From positions 62,001-126,000 of the forward strand of contig NZ_MKIO01000025.1 in the NCBI RefSeq assembly GCF_001938945.1: 64,000 nucleotides of DNA. Reading direction: 5' to 3'. Origin of the DNA: Xaviernesmea rhizosphaerae (lineage in GTDB: Bacteria > Pseudomonadota > Alphaproteobacteria > Rhizobiales > Rhizobiaceae). Both the position numbers and the translations under genes were made by a program. The notes under the pieces are model-generated. The model was not told where the DNA came from. It was given only the letters and a program-made list of their open reading frames with translations, and made no database searches. The number at the start of each line of letters is the position of its first letter. Within the stretch, counting starts at the first letter, position 1. Below, in pieces: positions 25,312 to 35,928 of this stretch.

Positions 25312-26481
25312 ATGTCGATTCTCGAACGCTATATCCTGCGGCGCGTCTTCCAGATGTTTCTCACCGCGCTCCTGCCGGTGCTCGGGATCATCTGGACGAC
25401 GCAGGCGCTGCAGCGAATCAATCTTGTGACGGATACCGGCCAGTCGATCGGCGCCTTCCTGCAATTGGCGACGCTGATCCTGCCGACGGTGATCCCGCTC
25501 GTCCTGCCTTTCGCGCTCGCCATCGGCGTCACCCAGACGCTGGCGACCATGAACAATGATTCGGAACTGACGGTGATCGAGGCCGGCGGCGGCAGCCGTG
25601 GCATCGTCATGCGGCCGGTGCTGATGCTGGCTGCAGCACTCTGCGCCGTGTCCTTCTTCGTCGACAACGTCATCGAGCCGATCTCGCGCCACAAGGTGCG
25701 CGAGATGATCGCCAGCGCGAATGCGGACCTGCTCGGCTCGATCGTGCAGGAAAACTCGTTCCGCCGGGTGGGCGACAATCTCTACATCCAGATCGGCGGA
25801 AGGCGGGGCGGAGGGGTGCTGACGGGCATCTTCGTGGCCGATTCGCGCGATCCCAATGTCGAATTCATCTATTATGCCCGCGAAGGCGCGGTGGACGAGA
25901 AGAGCTCGGCCCTGGTGATGAAGGATGGCGAGGTGCATCGCAAGCTGCCGGATGGCGGCGTCTCGATCATCAAGTTCGATTCCTATGCCTTCGACCTGAC
26001 GGAAATGACGCGCAAGGCCGGCAATGCCACGCTGCGCGCCCAGGACCGCGACCTCTTCTACCTGCTGCATCCCGATCCCGAGGATGAGCAATTTCAGCGC
26101 AAGCCGCTGACCTTCACCGCAGAGCTGAACCGGCGGCTGACGGAGTGGAGCTTTCCCATCATCTTCGCGCTGATCTCGCTGGTCGTGGCCAGCGACGCCC
26201 GCTCGCATCGCGAGGCCCGCCTGCATCCGACCGCCACGGTGCTGATGCTGGCGCTCCTCTTCCGCTGGATGACCTTCTACAGCGCGAACGGCGCGGAGGA
26301 CACGCTGTATTTCGTGCCGCTGATGTACATCATTCCGCTTTTGACGGCGGCGCTGTGCATCCGGCAGCTGATGAGCAACAAGCGGCTGACCATGCCGCGC
26401 ACCTGGCAGGACAAGTCCGCCGGCCTGATGGCCCGCCTGCGCGGCCGGGTGAGCCGCACGCCGCAGGAGCCCGGCGCATGA
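25312..26481 (+). CDS. lptF: LPS export permease LptF
   Basis: 389 residues. The start ILERYILRRVFQMFLTALLPVLG is typical. There are two N-terminal transmembrane segments with the third after them, a periplasmic beta-jellyroll (about 130-270), and a second membrane block at the C-terminus (WSFPIIFALISLVV...WMTFYSANG). With LptG and LptB it forms the ABC machine that pulls LPS from the inner membrane. LptB is not in the window. The stop overlaps the lptG start by four bases (ATGA). Confidence 0.93.
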   Translation: MSILERYILRRVFQMFLTALLPVLGIIWTTQALQRINLVTDTGQSIGAFLQLATLILPTVIPLVLPFALAIGVTQTLATMNNDSELTVIEAGGGSRGIVMRPVLMLAAALCAVSFFVDNVIEPISRHKVREMIASANADLLGSIVQENSFRRVGDNLYIQIGGRRGGGVLTGIFVADSRDPNVEFIYYAREGAVDEKSSALVMKDGEVHRKLPDGGVSIIKFDSYAFDLTEMTRKAGNATLRAQDRDLFYLLHPDPEDEQFQRKPLTFTAELNRRLTEWSFPIIFALISLVVASDARSHREARLHPTATVLMLALLFRWMTFYSANGAEDTLYFVPLMYIIPLLTAALCIRQLMSNKRLTMPRTWQDKSAGLMARLRGRVSRTPQEPGA

Positions 26482-27560
26482 TGCCCAAGACCCTCCAGCG
26501 CTATTTCTTCCGGCGCTACATCGCCACCATCGCCTGGTTTCTTCTGGGCATCATCTCGCTCGTCTTCATCATCGATTTCAGCGAACTGTCGAACCGCATG
26601 GCCAATCTGCCGGGGTATACGGTGCGCGGCGCCCTGTTGATGACAGCGCTGCGCCTGCCGACGATCCTGCAGCAGACCGTGCCCTTCATCGCGCTCTTTG
26701 CCGGGATGACGGCGCTGATCGCGCTCAACCGGCGCTACGAGCTGGTGGTGACCCGCGCGGCCGGCGTTTCGGTATGGCAGTTCCTGCGCCCCTTCGTCGT
26801 CGGCTCGCTGCTCTTCGGGCTGGCCAGCGTCGGGACGCTCAATCCGCTGGCCGCCTGGGGCGCCGCCAAGGCCGAGCAGATGGAGGCCGAATGGGGCTCC
26901 TCCTCCTCGCGCAATGCGCGCTCGATCCCCTGGCTGCGCCAGATCCACAACAATGAAGACGTCATCATCGGCGCGCGCGCGGTGCAGGACGAAGGCCGGC
27001 AGCTCTCCATCGTCACGGTGATCCATTTCGATCCACAGGGTCGAATCGCCTTCCGCCAGGACGCGCGCACGGCAACACTTGAAAATGGTTACTGGTTGCT
27101 GAACGACGTTCTGGAAACGCGCAATGGCGTCTTGCCGAAGCGCATGGCCGCCGCACGGCTGGAAACCGACCTGAAACCGGAATTCGTGCGTGAAACCCTG
27201 GCGAAGCCGGACAGCATTCCGTTTTTCGAGCTGCCGCGGAAGATCGAGATCGCCAAATCCTTCGGCTTTCCCGTCAATGGAATGTTAACCCAGCTCCATG
27301 CCATGATGGCGCTGCCGCTCCTGCTGGTCGCCATGACGCTGATCGCGGCGAGCGTATCGTTGAAATTTAGCCGGTTTAACCAAAGCCGGTCGGTGATTCT
27401 CGGTGGCATAGCGGCAGGCTTCGTGCTTTATGTCGTCACCGTGCTCGTCAAAGCATTCGGGAGCAGCGGCATCGTTCCTCCCTTCGTCGCAGCCTGGCTG
27501 CCCGTCGTCGTCGCGATGGCTCTGGGTTCGACGATTCTACTGCATCAGGAGGATGGCTAG
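26478..27560 (+). CDS. lptG: LPS export permease LptG
   Basis: 360 residues. It opens LQRYFFRRYIATIAWFLLGIISLVF with the paired layout of LptF: membrane segments, jellyroll, then membrane segments (MMALPLLLVAMTLIAASVS, GFVLYVVTVLVKAFG). It heterodimerises with LptF. Two adjacent ATG codons (26478, 26481) are possible; the first gives the coupled ATGA overlap. Its TAG stop overlaps the GTG start of lptD by one base. Confidence 0.93.
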   Translation: MMPKTLQRYFFRRYIATIAWFLLGIISLVFIIDFSELSNRMANLPGYTVRGALLMTALRLPTILQQTVPFIALFAGMTALIALNRRYELVVTRAAGVSVWQFLRPFVVGSLLFGLASVGTLNPLAAWGAAKAEQMEAEWGSSSSRNARSIPWLRQIHNNEDVIIGARAVQDEGRQLSIVTVIHFDPQGRIAFRQDARTATLENGYWLLNDVLETRNGVLPKRMAAARLETDLKPEFVRETLAKPDSIPFFELPRKIEIAKSFGFPVNGMLTQLHAMMALPLLLVAMTLIAASVSLKFSRFNQSRSVILGGIAAGFVLYVVTVLVKAFGSSGIVPPFVAAWLPVVVAMALGSTILLHQEDG

Positions 27561-29884
27561 TGCCGGGCGCCACCCGTAAAGTTCAACGTCTGTGGACCAT
27601 TCTTCTCCTGTCCAGCACCTGTCTGGTGACGGCTGTTCCCGCGCTTGCCCAGCAGGCCGGAAGCGATGCGGCGAGCCTCGCGGCGACCGTTCCCGAAGAC
27701 GCCAAGATGCTGCTGCAGGCCAATGAGCTGGTCTACAACAGGGACTCCAGCCGCGTTATCGTGCGCGGCGCCGTGCAGATCAATTATGGCGGCTACCAGA
27801 TGGTGGCCCGTCAGGTCGAGTATAACGAGACGTCAGGCCGCATCATCGCCACGGGCGATATCGAGCTGATCGAGCCTTCGGGCAACAAGGTCTATGCCGA
27901 TCACATGGACCTGACCAACACGTTTTCCGACGGCTTTGTCGAGCAGATGCGGCTGGAAACGACCGATCTGACGAAGCTTGCCGCCGTCAATGGCGAGCGG
28001 CGCAACGGCAATGAGTTCATCCTGAACCAGGCCGTCTACACCGCTTGCACGCCCTGCGCGACCAATCCGAATCACCGCTCGCTGTGGAACATCAAGGCCG
28101 AGCGCATCATCCAGAACGGGACGACTCACACGATCCGTCTCGAGCATGCGCATTTTGAGATGTTCGGCCAGCCGCTGGTCTATCTGCCGGCGATCGAGGT
28201 TCCCGACCAGACGGTCAAGCGCCAGAGCGGCTTTCTGGCCCCGCGCTTCCGCTACACCCAGAAGCTCGGCTTCGGTGTGTCGGTTCCCTATTACTGGGCG
28301 ATCGCGCCGGATATGGACGCCACCGTCACGGCCACCGGCCTGACGCAGCAGGGCGTTCTGCTGGAAGGAGAATACCGCCAGCGTTTCGAGATGGGCCAGC
28401 ACGTCCTGCGCTTTGCCGGCATCAGCCAGCTCGACCGCAGCGCCTTCAGCGCCGGCACGGAAGACGCCTTGAAGACCGAGCGCGGCATGATCGCCTCCAA
28501 GGCCGATTTCCAGATCAATCCCCGCTGGTCCTTCGGCTGGGACGTTCTGGTGCAGAGCGACAACAACTTCGCCAAGACCTACGATCTGTCGACCTTCGAC
28601 GGCACCACGCTGACGAACCAGGCCTATCTGAGCGGCCTGGGCGAGCGCAATTATTTCGACCTGCGCGCCTTCTACTTCAATATTCAGGATGCGGATCCCG
28701 GCAGCGCCGCCGAGCGCCAGCAGGCCATTCCGCAGGTTCTCGACTATTCCGCTACGGCGCCCAATCCTGTGATGGGCGGCGAGCTGACGGCCAATCTCAA
28801 CCTGACCAATGTCAAGCGCAGCCGGCTGGACGCCTATACGGTGGCCGGCGACACGCGCTTCCGCGGGCTTGAGGGCAGCGACCAGCGTCTGACGGGCGAG
28901 CTGGAATGGAAGCGGCAGGTGGTTGTGCCCGGCGGCCTGGTTCTGACCCCGCTTCTGGCGGCGCGCGGCGATGCCATCGGCCTCAATGTCGATCGGCCGG
29001 TCGGCTATTCCGGCGATTTCACCAATGAGGATGCGGTAACGCGCGGCATGGTCACCGCAGGGCTCGAAGCCCGCTATCCCATGCTGTTCACCACCCCGCA
29101 CAGCAGCCATATTCTCGAACCGATCGCCCAGATCTTCGTGCGTCCGGACGAGCAATATGCCGGCGGGCTGCCGAACGAGGATGCCCAGAGCTTCGTCTTC
29201 GACGCCAGCAACCTGTTCGACCGGGACAAGTTCTCCGGCTATGACCGCATCGAAGGCGGCACCCGTGCCAATATCGGCTTTCGCTACACCGGCACGCTCG
29301 GCAATGGTTATGGCCTGAGAGCCATTGCCGGCCAGTCCTACCAGCTCGGCGGCCTGAATTCCTTCGCCACGGACGACCTGGTCAATGCCGGCGCCAATTC
29401 CGGCCTGGAAACCAAGCGCTCCGACTATGTCGCCATGTTCGGCGTGGATGCCCCGCTGGGCTTTACCGGCAGCCTCTCCGGCCGCTTCGACAAGGACGAT
29501 TTCTCGCTGAAGCGCACCGACCTGTCGGCCGGCTACGAAGGCATTCGCTGGCAGACGGCGCTGACCTATACCAGCATCCAGGCGCAGCCGCTTTACGGCA
29601 CGAATTACGATCAAGACGAGATCAAGACGGCGGCCTCCTACAAGTTTCAGGATTATTGGTCGGTCTTCGGCTCGGTCACCTATGACCTCAACTTCAAGGT
29701 GATTACCCGCGACAGCTTCGGCATCACCTATGACGATCAGGACACGATCTTCTCCATCGTCTACAAGAACGTGCGCGATCCGGATAAGGAACTCGCCAAT
29801 GACTGGTCGATCGGCGCGCGTCTCTCCTTCCGCACGCTTGGCGACATCAATGTCGGCAACACCTCCTTTACCGATCTGAACTGA
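27560..29884 (+). CDS. lptD: LPS assembly outer membrane protein LptD
   Basis: 774 residues starting at GTG (27560). A signal peptide ends near VPALAQQ. It is followed by an LptA-like jellyroll with repeated strands (NELVYNRDSSRVIVRGAVQINYGGYQMVARQVEYNE in part) and the large C-terminal barrel. Four cysteines near 165-175 and elsewhere (YTACTPCATNP) suit the disulphides known in this family. LptD inserts LPS into the outer leaflet with LptE. It is immediately coupled to lptG, and a terminator follows at 29966. Confidence 0.93.
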   Translation: MPGATRKVQRLWTILLLSSTCLVTAVPALAQQAGSDAASLAATVPEDAKMLLQANELVYNRDSSRVIVRGAVQINYGGYQMVARQVEYNETSGRIIATGDIELIEPSGNKVYADHMDLTNTFSDGFVEQMRLETTDLTKLAAVNGERRNGNEFILNQAVYTACTPCATNPNHRSLWNIKAERIIQNGTTHTIRLEHAHFEMFGQPLVYLPAIEVPDQTVKRQSGFLAPRFRYTQKLGFGVSVPYYWAIAPDMDATVTATGLTQQGVLLEGEYRQRFEMGQHVLRFAGISQLDRSAFSAGTEDALKTERGMIASKADFQINPRWSFGWDVLVQSDNNFAKTYDLSTFDGTTLTNQAYLSGLGERNYFDLRAFYFNIQDADPGSAAERQQAIPQVLDYSATAPNPVMGGELTANLNLTNVKRSRLDAYTVAGDTRFRGLEGSDQRLTGELEWKRQVVVPGGLVLTPLLAARGDAIGLNVDRPVGYSGDFTNEDAVTRGMVTAGLEARYPMLFTTPHSSHILEPIAQIFVRPDEQYAGGLPNEDAQSFVFDASNLFDRDKFSGYDRIEGGTRANIGFRYTGTLGNGYGLRAIAGQSYQLGGLNSFATDDLVNAGANSGLETKRSDYVAMFGVDAPLGFTGSLSGRFDKDDFSLKRTDLSAGYEGIRWQTALTYTSIQAQPLYGTNYDQDEIKTAASYKFQDYWSVFGSVTYDLNFKVITRDSFGITYDDQDTIFSIVYKNVRDPDKELANDWSIGARLSFRTLGDINVGNTSFTDLN

Positions 29885-29965
29885 CCGGCGGGCAGGGTTC
29901 GACCATCGTCCTGCCGTCGCCTGTCGAGCGAGAGAACGGCCCTTTCGGACGAAAGCAGCATCATT

Positions 29966-29990
29966 ACGGGCGCAGATGCGCCCGTTTTGC
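29966..29990 (+). terminator. Rho-independent terminator after lptD
   Basis: ACGGGCGCA (29966-29974) and TGCGCCCGT (29977-29985) form a compact stem followed by TTTGC, 81 bases after the lptD stop and before the SurA-like gene. Confidence 0.7.
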
Positions 29991-30132
29991 GTGGATGCTC
30001 AAGCGCGGCCTTGTCATCATTCGGCCGTATGGTTTATGCAAAGCCGGGACTGGAGAGGCAGCGCCATCGCAGGCGCGCGCCGGCAAAGGCAGCATGGGCA
30101 TGGCCCGGCATGGAAAAATCCAAGGAGTAGGC

Positions 30133-31077
30133 ATGGTCGCGATGAACAGGGTCATGCGCATCGGCTCGGCACTCATCCTGGCGGCGGCGGTGATGGTTTC
30201 ATCGGTGCCCGTGGCCCAGGCGGCTGGCGGCACGGGCATTGCCGTTGTCGTCAATGGCGTGCCGATCACCACGGGCGACGTGGCCAAGCGGGTCGCCTTC
30301 ATGCGGCTGCAGAAGGCGCAGGGCGGCGAGGCCGCGGCCCGCCAGCAGCTCATCGACGAAGTGCTGAAGCGCCAGGAGATCCTGCGCGTCGGCATGTCCG
30401 TCTCCACCGATGATGTGGATGGCGCCGTCAAGCGCTTTGCCGCGGGCAACAAGCTCACCGTGCCGCAGCTCAGCATGATCCTCGACAAGGCCGGCGTCGG
30501 CCTCGACCATTTCAAGCAATATGTCGCCGTCAGCATGAGCTGGCCGCGCGTGGTCAATGCGCGCTATGGCGGCGGCAAGCGCCTGTCGAACGAGGAACTC
30601 GTCAAGCGCATGCAGGAAAACGGCGGCAAGAAGCCGGTGACCACCGAATATTATCTGCAGCAGATCATCTTCGTCGTGCCGGCAGCCCGGCGCAATGCGA
30701 TCCTTTCCAAGCGCCAGGCCGAGGCGAACGCCTCCCGCCCGAAATATCCGGGCTGCGAGCAGGCCAAGGTCTTTGCCGCCACCATGCTCGATGTCTCCGT
30801 GCGCGATCTCGGCCGCATGGTCTCGCAGGAACTGCCGGCGGAATGGAAGCCGCTGATCGAGAAGACCGAACAGGGCCAGGTGACGACAACGCTCGTAACC
30901 GACAAGGGCGTCGAATATCTCGCCGTGTGCAAGAAGCGCGAAGTGTCGGACGATGCGGCGGCGGAGATCGTGTTCCGCGCCGAGGATCTCGAGTCCAAGA
31001 AGAAGGGCGACGAGGACCCCAACAGCGTCCGCTTCGTGGAAGAGCTGCGCAAGAAGGCGCAGATCGTCAACAAGTAA
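30133..31077 (+). CDS. SurA-like periplasmic chaperone/peptidyl-prolyl isomerase
   Basis: 314 residues with a signal peptide ([18 protein letters not shown]). The SurA N-terminal chaperone region is [28 protein letters not shown]-terminal part is placed like a parvulin domain, but the catalytic consensus is hard to see. SurA helps outer membrane proteins, notably LptD, reach the BAM complex, which suits its place after lptD. GGAG precedes ATG 30133; upstream in-frame codons would precede the signal peptide. pdxA follows after 10 bases. The name SurA is by position and N-terminal similarity. Confidence 0.78.
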   Translation: MVAMNRVMRIGSALILAAAVMVSSVPVAQAAGGTGIAVVVNGVPITTGDVAKRVAFMRLQKAQGGEAAARQQLIDEVLKRQEILRVGMSVSTDDVDGAVKRFAAGNKLTVPQLSMILDKAGVGLDHFKQYVAVSMSWPRVVNARYGGGKRLSNEELVKRMQENGGKKPVTTEYYLQQIIFVVPAARRNAILSKRQAEANASRPKYPGCEQAKVFAATMLDVSVRDLGRMVSQELPAEWKPLIEKTEQGQVTTTLVTDKGVEYLAVCKKREVSDDAAAEIVFRAEDLESKKKGDEDPNSVRFVEELRKKAQIVNK

Positions 31078-31087
31078 CAGGCAGATC

Positions 31088-32131
31088 ATGACCGTCAGGA
31101 CCGGGGCACCGCTCGCCCTCACCATGGGCGATCCCGCCGGCGTCGGTCTAGACCTGACGCTGGCACTGTGGACGCGCCGCGCTTCTCTGGGTCTTCCCGC
31201 CTTCCTGTTCCTTGGCGACCCACAGGCTCTGGCTGAGCGTGCGGCCTTGCTGCGGCTGGACGTGCCGGTGCGCGCGGCTGGGCCGGGAGAGGCGGCCGCG
31301 CTCTTCGCCGAGGCCCTGCCGGTGCTGCCGCTGCCCTGCCCGCAGCCTGTGGTGCCCGGCCATCCGGATTCCGCCAATGCCGAGCCGGTGATCGAGGCGA
31401 TCCGCCGGGCCGTCGCGCTGACGCTTGCGGGCGAGACGGCCGCCGTCGTCACCAACCCGATCGCCAAATCCGTGCTCTATGCCGCCGGCTTCGGCTTTCC
31501 CGGCCATACGGAGTTTCTGGCCGATCTCGGCGAGAAGGCCGTGGGCGCGCCGCTCCTGCCGGTGATGCTCCTGGCGGGGCCGAAGCTTAAGGCCGTGCCG
31601 GTGACGATCCACATTCCGCTTGCCGACGTGCCCGCCGCGCTGACGCCGGAGCTTTTGGAGCGCACCATCCGTGTTACCGCGCGCGACCTCGTCACCCGCT
31701 TCGCCCTGCCCGCCCCGCGCCTGGCCATTGCCGGGCTCAACCCCCATGCCGGCGAGAATGGCACGATCGGCCGGGAAGACGATGCCATCATCCGCCCCGT
31801 CATCGAAAAGCTCCTGGCAGAGGGCATGGCGATTTCGGGGCCGCTGCCGGCCGATACGATGTTCCACGACCGCGCGCGCGAGGCCTATGACGTGGCGATC
31901 TGCATGTATCACGATCAGGCGCTGATCCCGGCCAAGGCGCTGGGCTTCGACGACAGTGTCAATGCCACGCTCGGCCTGCCTTTCATCCGCACCTCGCCCG
32001 ATCACGGCACGGCCTTCTCGCTGGCGGGAACCGGCACGGCGCGGCCGGACAGCCTGATGGCGGCGCTGATGATCGCGCGCAAGCTGGCCGACAATGCCGC
32101 GGGACGAGCGCCGTCCGGGGCGCAACGCTGA
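31088..32131 (+). CDS. pdxA: 4-hydroxythreonine-4-phosphate dehydrogenase
   Basis: 347 residues. Family blocks [59 protein letters not shown] and [13 protein letters not shown] are intact, with the metal-binding His and Asp in the last three. PdxA oxidises 4-phosphohydroxy-L-threonine in the DXP-dependent pyridoxal phosphate pathway. The stop codon overlaps the rsmA start by one base. surA-pdxA-rsmA is a widespread proteobacterial order. Confidence 0.95.
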   Translation: MTVRTGAPLALTMGDPAGVGLDLTLALWTRRASLGLPAFLFLGDPQALAERAALLRLDVPVRAAGPGEAAALFAEALPVLPLPCPQPVVPGHPDSANAEPVIEAIRRAVALTLAGETAAVVTNPIAKSVLYAAGFGFPGHTEFLADLGEKAVGAPLLPVMLLAGPKLKAVPVTIHIPLADVPAALTPELLERTIRVTARDLVTRFALPAPRLAIAGLNPHAGENGTIGREDDAIIRPVIEKLLAEGMAISGPLPADTMFHDRAREAYDVAICMYHDQALIPAKALGFDDSVNATLGLPFIRTSPDHGTAFSLAGTGTARPDSLMAALMIARKLADNAAGRAPSGAQR

Positions 32132-32964
32132 TGGCCGCCATCGACGGACTGCCGCCGCTGCGCGACGTGATCGCGCGCCACGGGCTCGACGCGAAGAAGG
32201 CGCTGGGCCAGAACTTCCTGCTCGACCTCAACCTGACACAGAAGATCGCCCGCGCCGCCGGGCCGCTCGCGGGCGTGACCGTGTTCGAGGTCGGCCCCGG
32301 CCCCGGTGGCCTCACCCGCGCGATCCTGTCGCTCGGCGCCGCCAAGGTGATCGCAGTGGAGCGCGACGCCCGCTGCCTGCCCGCGCTGGCCGAGATTGCC
32401 GACCACTATCCCGGCCGGCTCGAGGTGATCGAGGGCGATGCGCTGAAGACGGATTTCGAGGCCCTGACGGCCACGGTCGATGGACCCGTGCGCATCATCG
32501 CCAACCTGCCCTACAATGTCGGCACGCAATTGCTGATCAACTGGCTGCTGCCGCGCACCTGGCCGCCCTTCTGGCAGTCGCTGACGCTGATGTTCCAGCG
32601 GGAAGTGGGCCTGCGGATCGTGGCCGAGGCCGATGACGATCATTACGGCCGGCTGGGCGTGCTCTGCGGCTGGCGGACGGAGGCGCGCATGGCCTTCGAC
32701 GTTCCGCCTCAGGCCTTCAGCCCACCGCCGAAAGTCACATCAAGCGTCGTGCATCTGACGCCGATTGCCGAGCCGATGGCGGCGCGCGCCGAAACGCTCG
32801 AACGCGTGACCGCCGCCGCCTTCGGCCAGCGCCGCAAGATGCTGCGCCAGAGCTTGAAGCCGCTCGGCGGCGAGACCCTGCTCGCAAAAGTCGGCATCGA
32901 CCCGCAGCGCCGCGCCGAGACGCTGTCGGTCGAGGAATTCGTCGCGCTGGCCAACGCCTTGTAA
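32131..32964 (+). CDS. rsmA: 16S rRNA dimethyladenosine transferase RsmA (KsgA)
   Basis: 277 residues. [18 protein letters not shown] opens the protein, [15 protein letters not shown] is the SAM-binding motif I, and [15 protein letters not shown] is the catalytic motif IV. It dimethylates A1518 and A1519 in 16S rRNA (E. coli numbering) late in 30S assembly. Loss gives kasugamycin resistance in known bacteria. The ATG overlaps the pdxA stop. Confidence 0.96.
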   Translation: MAAIDGLPPLRDVIARHGLDAKKALGQNFLLDLNLTQKIARAAGPLAGVTVFEVGPGPGGLTRAILSLGAAKVIAVERDARCLPALAEIADHYPGRLEVIEGDALKTDFEALTATVDGPVRIIANLPYNVGTQLLINWLLPRTWPPFWQSLTLMFQREVGLRIVAEADDDHYGRLGVLCGWRTEARMAFDVPPQAFSPPPKVTSSVVHLTPIAEPMAARAETLERVTAAAFGQRRKMLRQSLKPLGGETLLAKVGIDPQRRAETLSVEEFVALANAL

Positions 32965-33136
32965 ATATCTGGAAAAAACCAGCGTACCGGCTGTTATTTC
33001 GCGCGCGCTGTCACCATGACGCCTTGCCGCTCATCGCAATATTGAAAATTCCAGCGATCTGAAACTTCTTATAGTTGCAAATCTGTCCCGATTAACGCAT
33101 TCTGATTTCGCATTTCCTTCCCGGATGGAGATCATC

Positions 33137-34021
33137 ATGCGGGCATTGGCAAAACGATTGAGCTTTGCATGCGCTTATTTTCTTGCCACCGCTGGATTTG
33201 CTGCGGATTGCAGTCTTCCGCTGGCTTTCAATCATAAGACAAGGGACGATGTGACGCCGGTCTATGGCGACCAGACTGCGATCGCCTTCAAGGCACCGAT
33301 GGCGGTCAACACGGACGGAGCGCCAACGTCTTATCACCCGGATGATCCCGCGGGCGGCAAGGGGTTGGCGATCAACACGATCTGCAATGGTGCGAATGCA
33401 AAGCTGCCGGACGGGACAGTTTTGGACTGGCGGAAATGCTCCCAGCTTATTGCGGCCTTCAACCAGGCCAAAGATCACTGGACTGAGCCCGGCAAACCGA
33501 AGATCGAATTTTATGCAGTTGCAACGAAGGCCAGCGGCGTGCCTTGCACCATTTCCTCGGGCCCGCATGCCGGCTATTTCGTTTCGACGACAGCGCTTGC
33601 AGCAGATCCGAGCAAGGACCGTTGTGATCCCGCGCACTGGCTGGATGCCCTCACCGTACCCTTCATCATCTATCCCGGCGCTGAAAACTTCACGAAGCGT
33701 GGCGTGGGCGTCGGTGATCTCGCGGCTCTTTACAATCCGACGAACGATACGGTGGTCTATGCGATCGTGGGCGACAGAGGCCCCCGCCTGGGTTTGTCGG
33801 AAGGATCGATTGCCGTGGCGAAAGCGCTCCTCAAGCGGAGCGACGACCCCAAGTCCCGCCGGGACACCTATGGTTATGCCGTTCGCAATGCAGGGGTCGT
33901 CATTCTTCCAAAAGCCGCGATGAAGCCACCCTATACCGCCGAGCGCATCAGGATCGCCGGAGAGGCGGCGCTGGCTGCCTGGGGCGGAACGGAGCGCCTG
34001 AAGGCCTGCACGAACCGCTGA
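33137..34021 (+). CDS. Secreted GH75 chitosanase-like protein
   Basis: 294 residues with a signal peptide (LSFACAYFLATAGFAAD). Motifs resemble glycoside hydrolase family 75: AVNTDGAPTSYHPDDP early, and VVYAIVGDRGPRLGLSEGSIAVA, where an Asp and a Glu stand at the spacing of the catalytic pair of fungal chitosanases. Such enzymes hydrolyse beta-1,4-linked glucosamine polymers. Four Cys or more are present in the mature protein. Spot counts give about 59% GC here against about 70% in rsmA, and the 170 bases upstream are A+T-rich, suggesting acquisition. ATG 33137 is preferred over 33125 because GGAG lies between them. It converges on gmk with five bases between. Confidence 0.72.
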   Translation: MRALAKRLSFACAYFLATAGFAADCSLPLAFNHKTRDDVTPVYGDQTAIAFKAPMAVNTDGAPTSYHPDDPAGGKGLAINTICNGANAKLPDGTVLDWRKCSQLIAAFNQAKDHWTEPGKPKIEFYAVATKASGVPCTISSGPHAGYFVSTTALAADPSKDRCDPAHWLDALTVPFIIYPGAENFTKRGVGVGDLAALYNPTNDTVVYAIVGDRGPRLGLSEGSIAVAKALLKRSDDPKSRRDTYGYAVRNAGVVILPKAAMKPPYTAERIRIAGEAALAAWGGTERLKACTNR

Positions 34022-34026
34022 CACCC

Positions 34027-34701
34027 TCAGGCCAGGACAGGAACCTCGTCCAAAAGCCCCTGCACGAAGGGAACGAGGCCGGGACGGCGGATGCGGCGGA
34101 TGCGCTCGGCGGCGACGATCGCCTTGACCGATGCGAAGGCGCGGTCGAGATCCTCGTTGACGACGATATAGTCGTATTCCTTCCAGTGCTGGATCTCGGC
34201 GCGGGAATTGGCCAGCCGCGTGGCGATCACCTCGGCCGTATCCTCGGCGCGCCGGTGCAGGCGTGACTGCAGCTCCGCCATGGTCGGCGGCAGGATGAAG
34301 ATCGAGACGATGTCGTCGGGCATCTTCTGCTGCAGCTGCTGGGCGCCCTGCCAGTCGATGTCGAACAGCATGTCGCGTCCCTCGGCCATCGCCTGTTCCA
34401 CCGGCTCGCGCGGGGTGCCGTAGAAATTGCCGTGGACCTCGGCCCATTCGAGCAGCGCGTCGGTCTGGCGCAGCCCCTCGAACTCGCGGATCGTCTTGAA
34501 GAAATAGTGCCGGCCCTCGATCTCGCTCGGGCGGCGCTGGCGCGTGGTGACGCTCACCGAGATGCTCATCTCGGGATCATCCTCCAGGAGATTGCGCGCG
34601 ATGGTCGACTTGCCGGCGCCGGAGGGCGAGGAAATCACCAGCATCAGCCCGCGGCGCGGGATCTGGACCTTGGGCGTCGAGGAAGGGGCGGCAGGGCTCA
34701 T
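34027..34701 (-). CDS. gmk: Guanylate kinase
   Basis: 224 residues. P-loop SPSGAGKST at 25-33, [21 protein letters not shown] (GMP binding) and [11 protein letters not shown] are intact. It phosphorylates GMP to GDP. The N-terminal 16 residues are a short extension. It lies two bases after yicC on the same strand, at the end of the fabF/mltG/yicC cluster. Confidence 0.95.
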   Translation of the reverse strand: MSPAAPSSTPKVQIPRRGLMLVISSPSGAGKSTIARNLLEDDPEMSISVSVTTRQRRPSEIEGRHYFFKTIREFEGLRQTDALLEWAEVHGNFYGTPREPVEQAMAEGRDMLFDIDWQGAQQLQQKMPDDIVSIFILPPTMAELQSRLHRRAEDTAEVIATRLANSRAEIQHWKEYDYIVVNEDLDRAFASVKAIVAAERIRRIRRPGLVPFVQGLLDEVPVLA

Positions 34702-34703
34702 GG

Positions 34704-35591
34704 CTACTCCAGATTCTGAACTTGCTCGCGGAACTGGTCGATGACGACCTTCAGTTCCACGCCGGCGGCGGTGACGGCGGCCGAGGAGGATTTCGAGCAG
34801 ATGGTATTCGCTTCCCGGTTAAATTCCTGGCAAAGGAAGTCCAGCTTGCGCCCGACCGGGCCACCGGCCGCAAGAAGCCCGCGCGCGGCCGCCACATGGG
34901 CCGTGAGACGGTCGAGCTCCTCGCGAATGTCGGCCTTGGCCGCCAGTAGCGCCACTTCGGCATGCAGACGATCGCCGTCCAGCGTAGCGGCATGGTCGCT
35001 CAGAAGGGCAAGCTGCTGCATCAGCCGGGCGGAGATGCCGGCGACGGAGCGGGAGGGGTCGACCTCGATCGTTTCGACGAGCGTGCCGATGCGGTCGAGC
35101 TGGCTGGAGAGCACCGCCAGAAGTGCGGCGCCCTCGCTTTCGCGCATGGCCGTCAGCGCGCCCAGCGCATGGGCGAAGCCGTCAAGCACGGCGAGATCGC
35201 GCGTCGCGCGCTCTTCTTCGCTGTCCTGCCGCTCGCGAAACTCGACGACACCGCGCAGACCGAGAATCGTGTCGAGCCGCAGGGGTGCGGGATCGATGAG
35301 ATCGCCGAGCTCGGCGCGCAGCCGCTCGATCGCCGCGAGCGCCTCGCGGTTGATCACAGGCTCGACGCCCGGCTCCAGCGCAGCGAGCGTCAGACCGATC
35401 TGCAGATTGCCGCGCGAGAGCACCTCGCCCGCCATGCGGCGGATGTCACCTTCCAGGTGCTCGGCGCCGCCGGGCAGCCGCAGGCGCAGATCCAGCCCCT
35501 TGCCATTGACCGAGCGCATTTCCCAGGCCCAGCGAAAGCGGCCGCTGGTGCCTTCGCTGCGGGCAAAGCCTGTCATGGATTGTAGCGCCAT
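34704..35591 (-). CDS. YicC-family endoribonuclease
   Basis: 295 residues beginning [13 protein letters not shown], the family hallmark, then [17 protein letters not shown]. The C-terminal DUF1732 block is [20 protein letters not shown]. YicC proteins have been shown to be endoribonucleases acting on some small RNAs in E. coli; the target here is unknown. It is paired with gmk, as in many proteobacteria. Confidence 0.88.
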   Translation of the reverse strand: MALQSMTGFARSEGTSGRFRWAWEMRSVNGKGLDLRLRLPGGAEHLEGDIRRMAGEVLSRGNLQIGLTLAALEPGVEPVINREALAAIERLRAELGDLIDPAPLRLDTILGLRGVVEFRERQDSEEERATRDLAVLDGFAHALGALTAMRESEGAALLAVLSSQLDRIGTLVETIEVDPSRSVAGISARLMQQLALLSDHAATLDGDRLHAEVALLAAKADIREELDRLTAHVAAARGLLAAGGPVGRKLDFLCQEFNREANTICSKSSSAAVTAAGVELKVVIDQFREQVQNLE

Positions 35592-35928
35592 GTCGTCTCC
35601 TCATGCTGTCAGGCGGGCTGCGTCGGTCTTCGGCGCGGCAGAGATCGGGCGGCAAGGACCGCGCCCCGGGGGTTAGCAAGGGGGCGTCGCATCCGCCGCC
35701 GGAACATGGGGAGTGCAAAAGGCCGCGCCCCTGTCCGTCCGCTCAGCGCATGGCCAGCCTGGCTTTCCGGCATGCTCTTACTCCACAGCGGCGTTCGCCG
35801 AAAGAGGAAGCGGAGAGGGATGCACACCACAAGCGGCCTTCAGCTGATGACGGCCGCCGACGCGCCGCGAGGGAGCGAGGCCGGGAGGGAGCACTGGCGC
35901 CCCTCCCCGCCTATGTCGCAGGCGCCGC
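35592..35928. other. GC-rich gap between mltG and yicC
   Basis: 337 bases without a supported gene. Near 35880-35925, on the minus strand, GGGAGGG and CCCTCCC can pair just downstream of mltG, but there is no T tract. The yicC promoter should lie here; no clear boxes were identified. Confidence 0.4.

Noticed and set aside
35592..35928. Short open frames between mltG and yicC
   Set aside because: They lack ribosome sites and family resemblance and overlap frames antisense to neighbouring genes.
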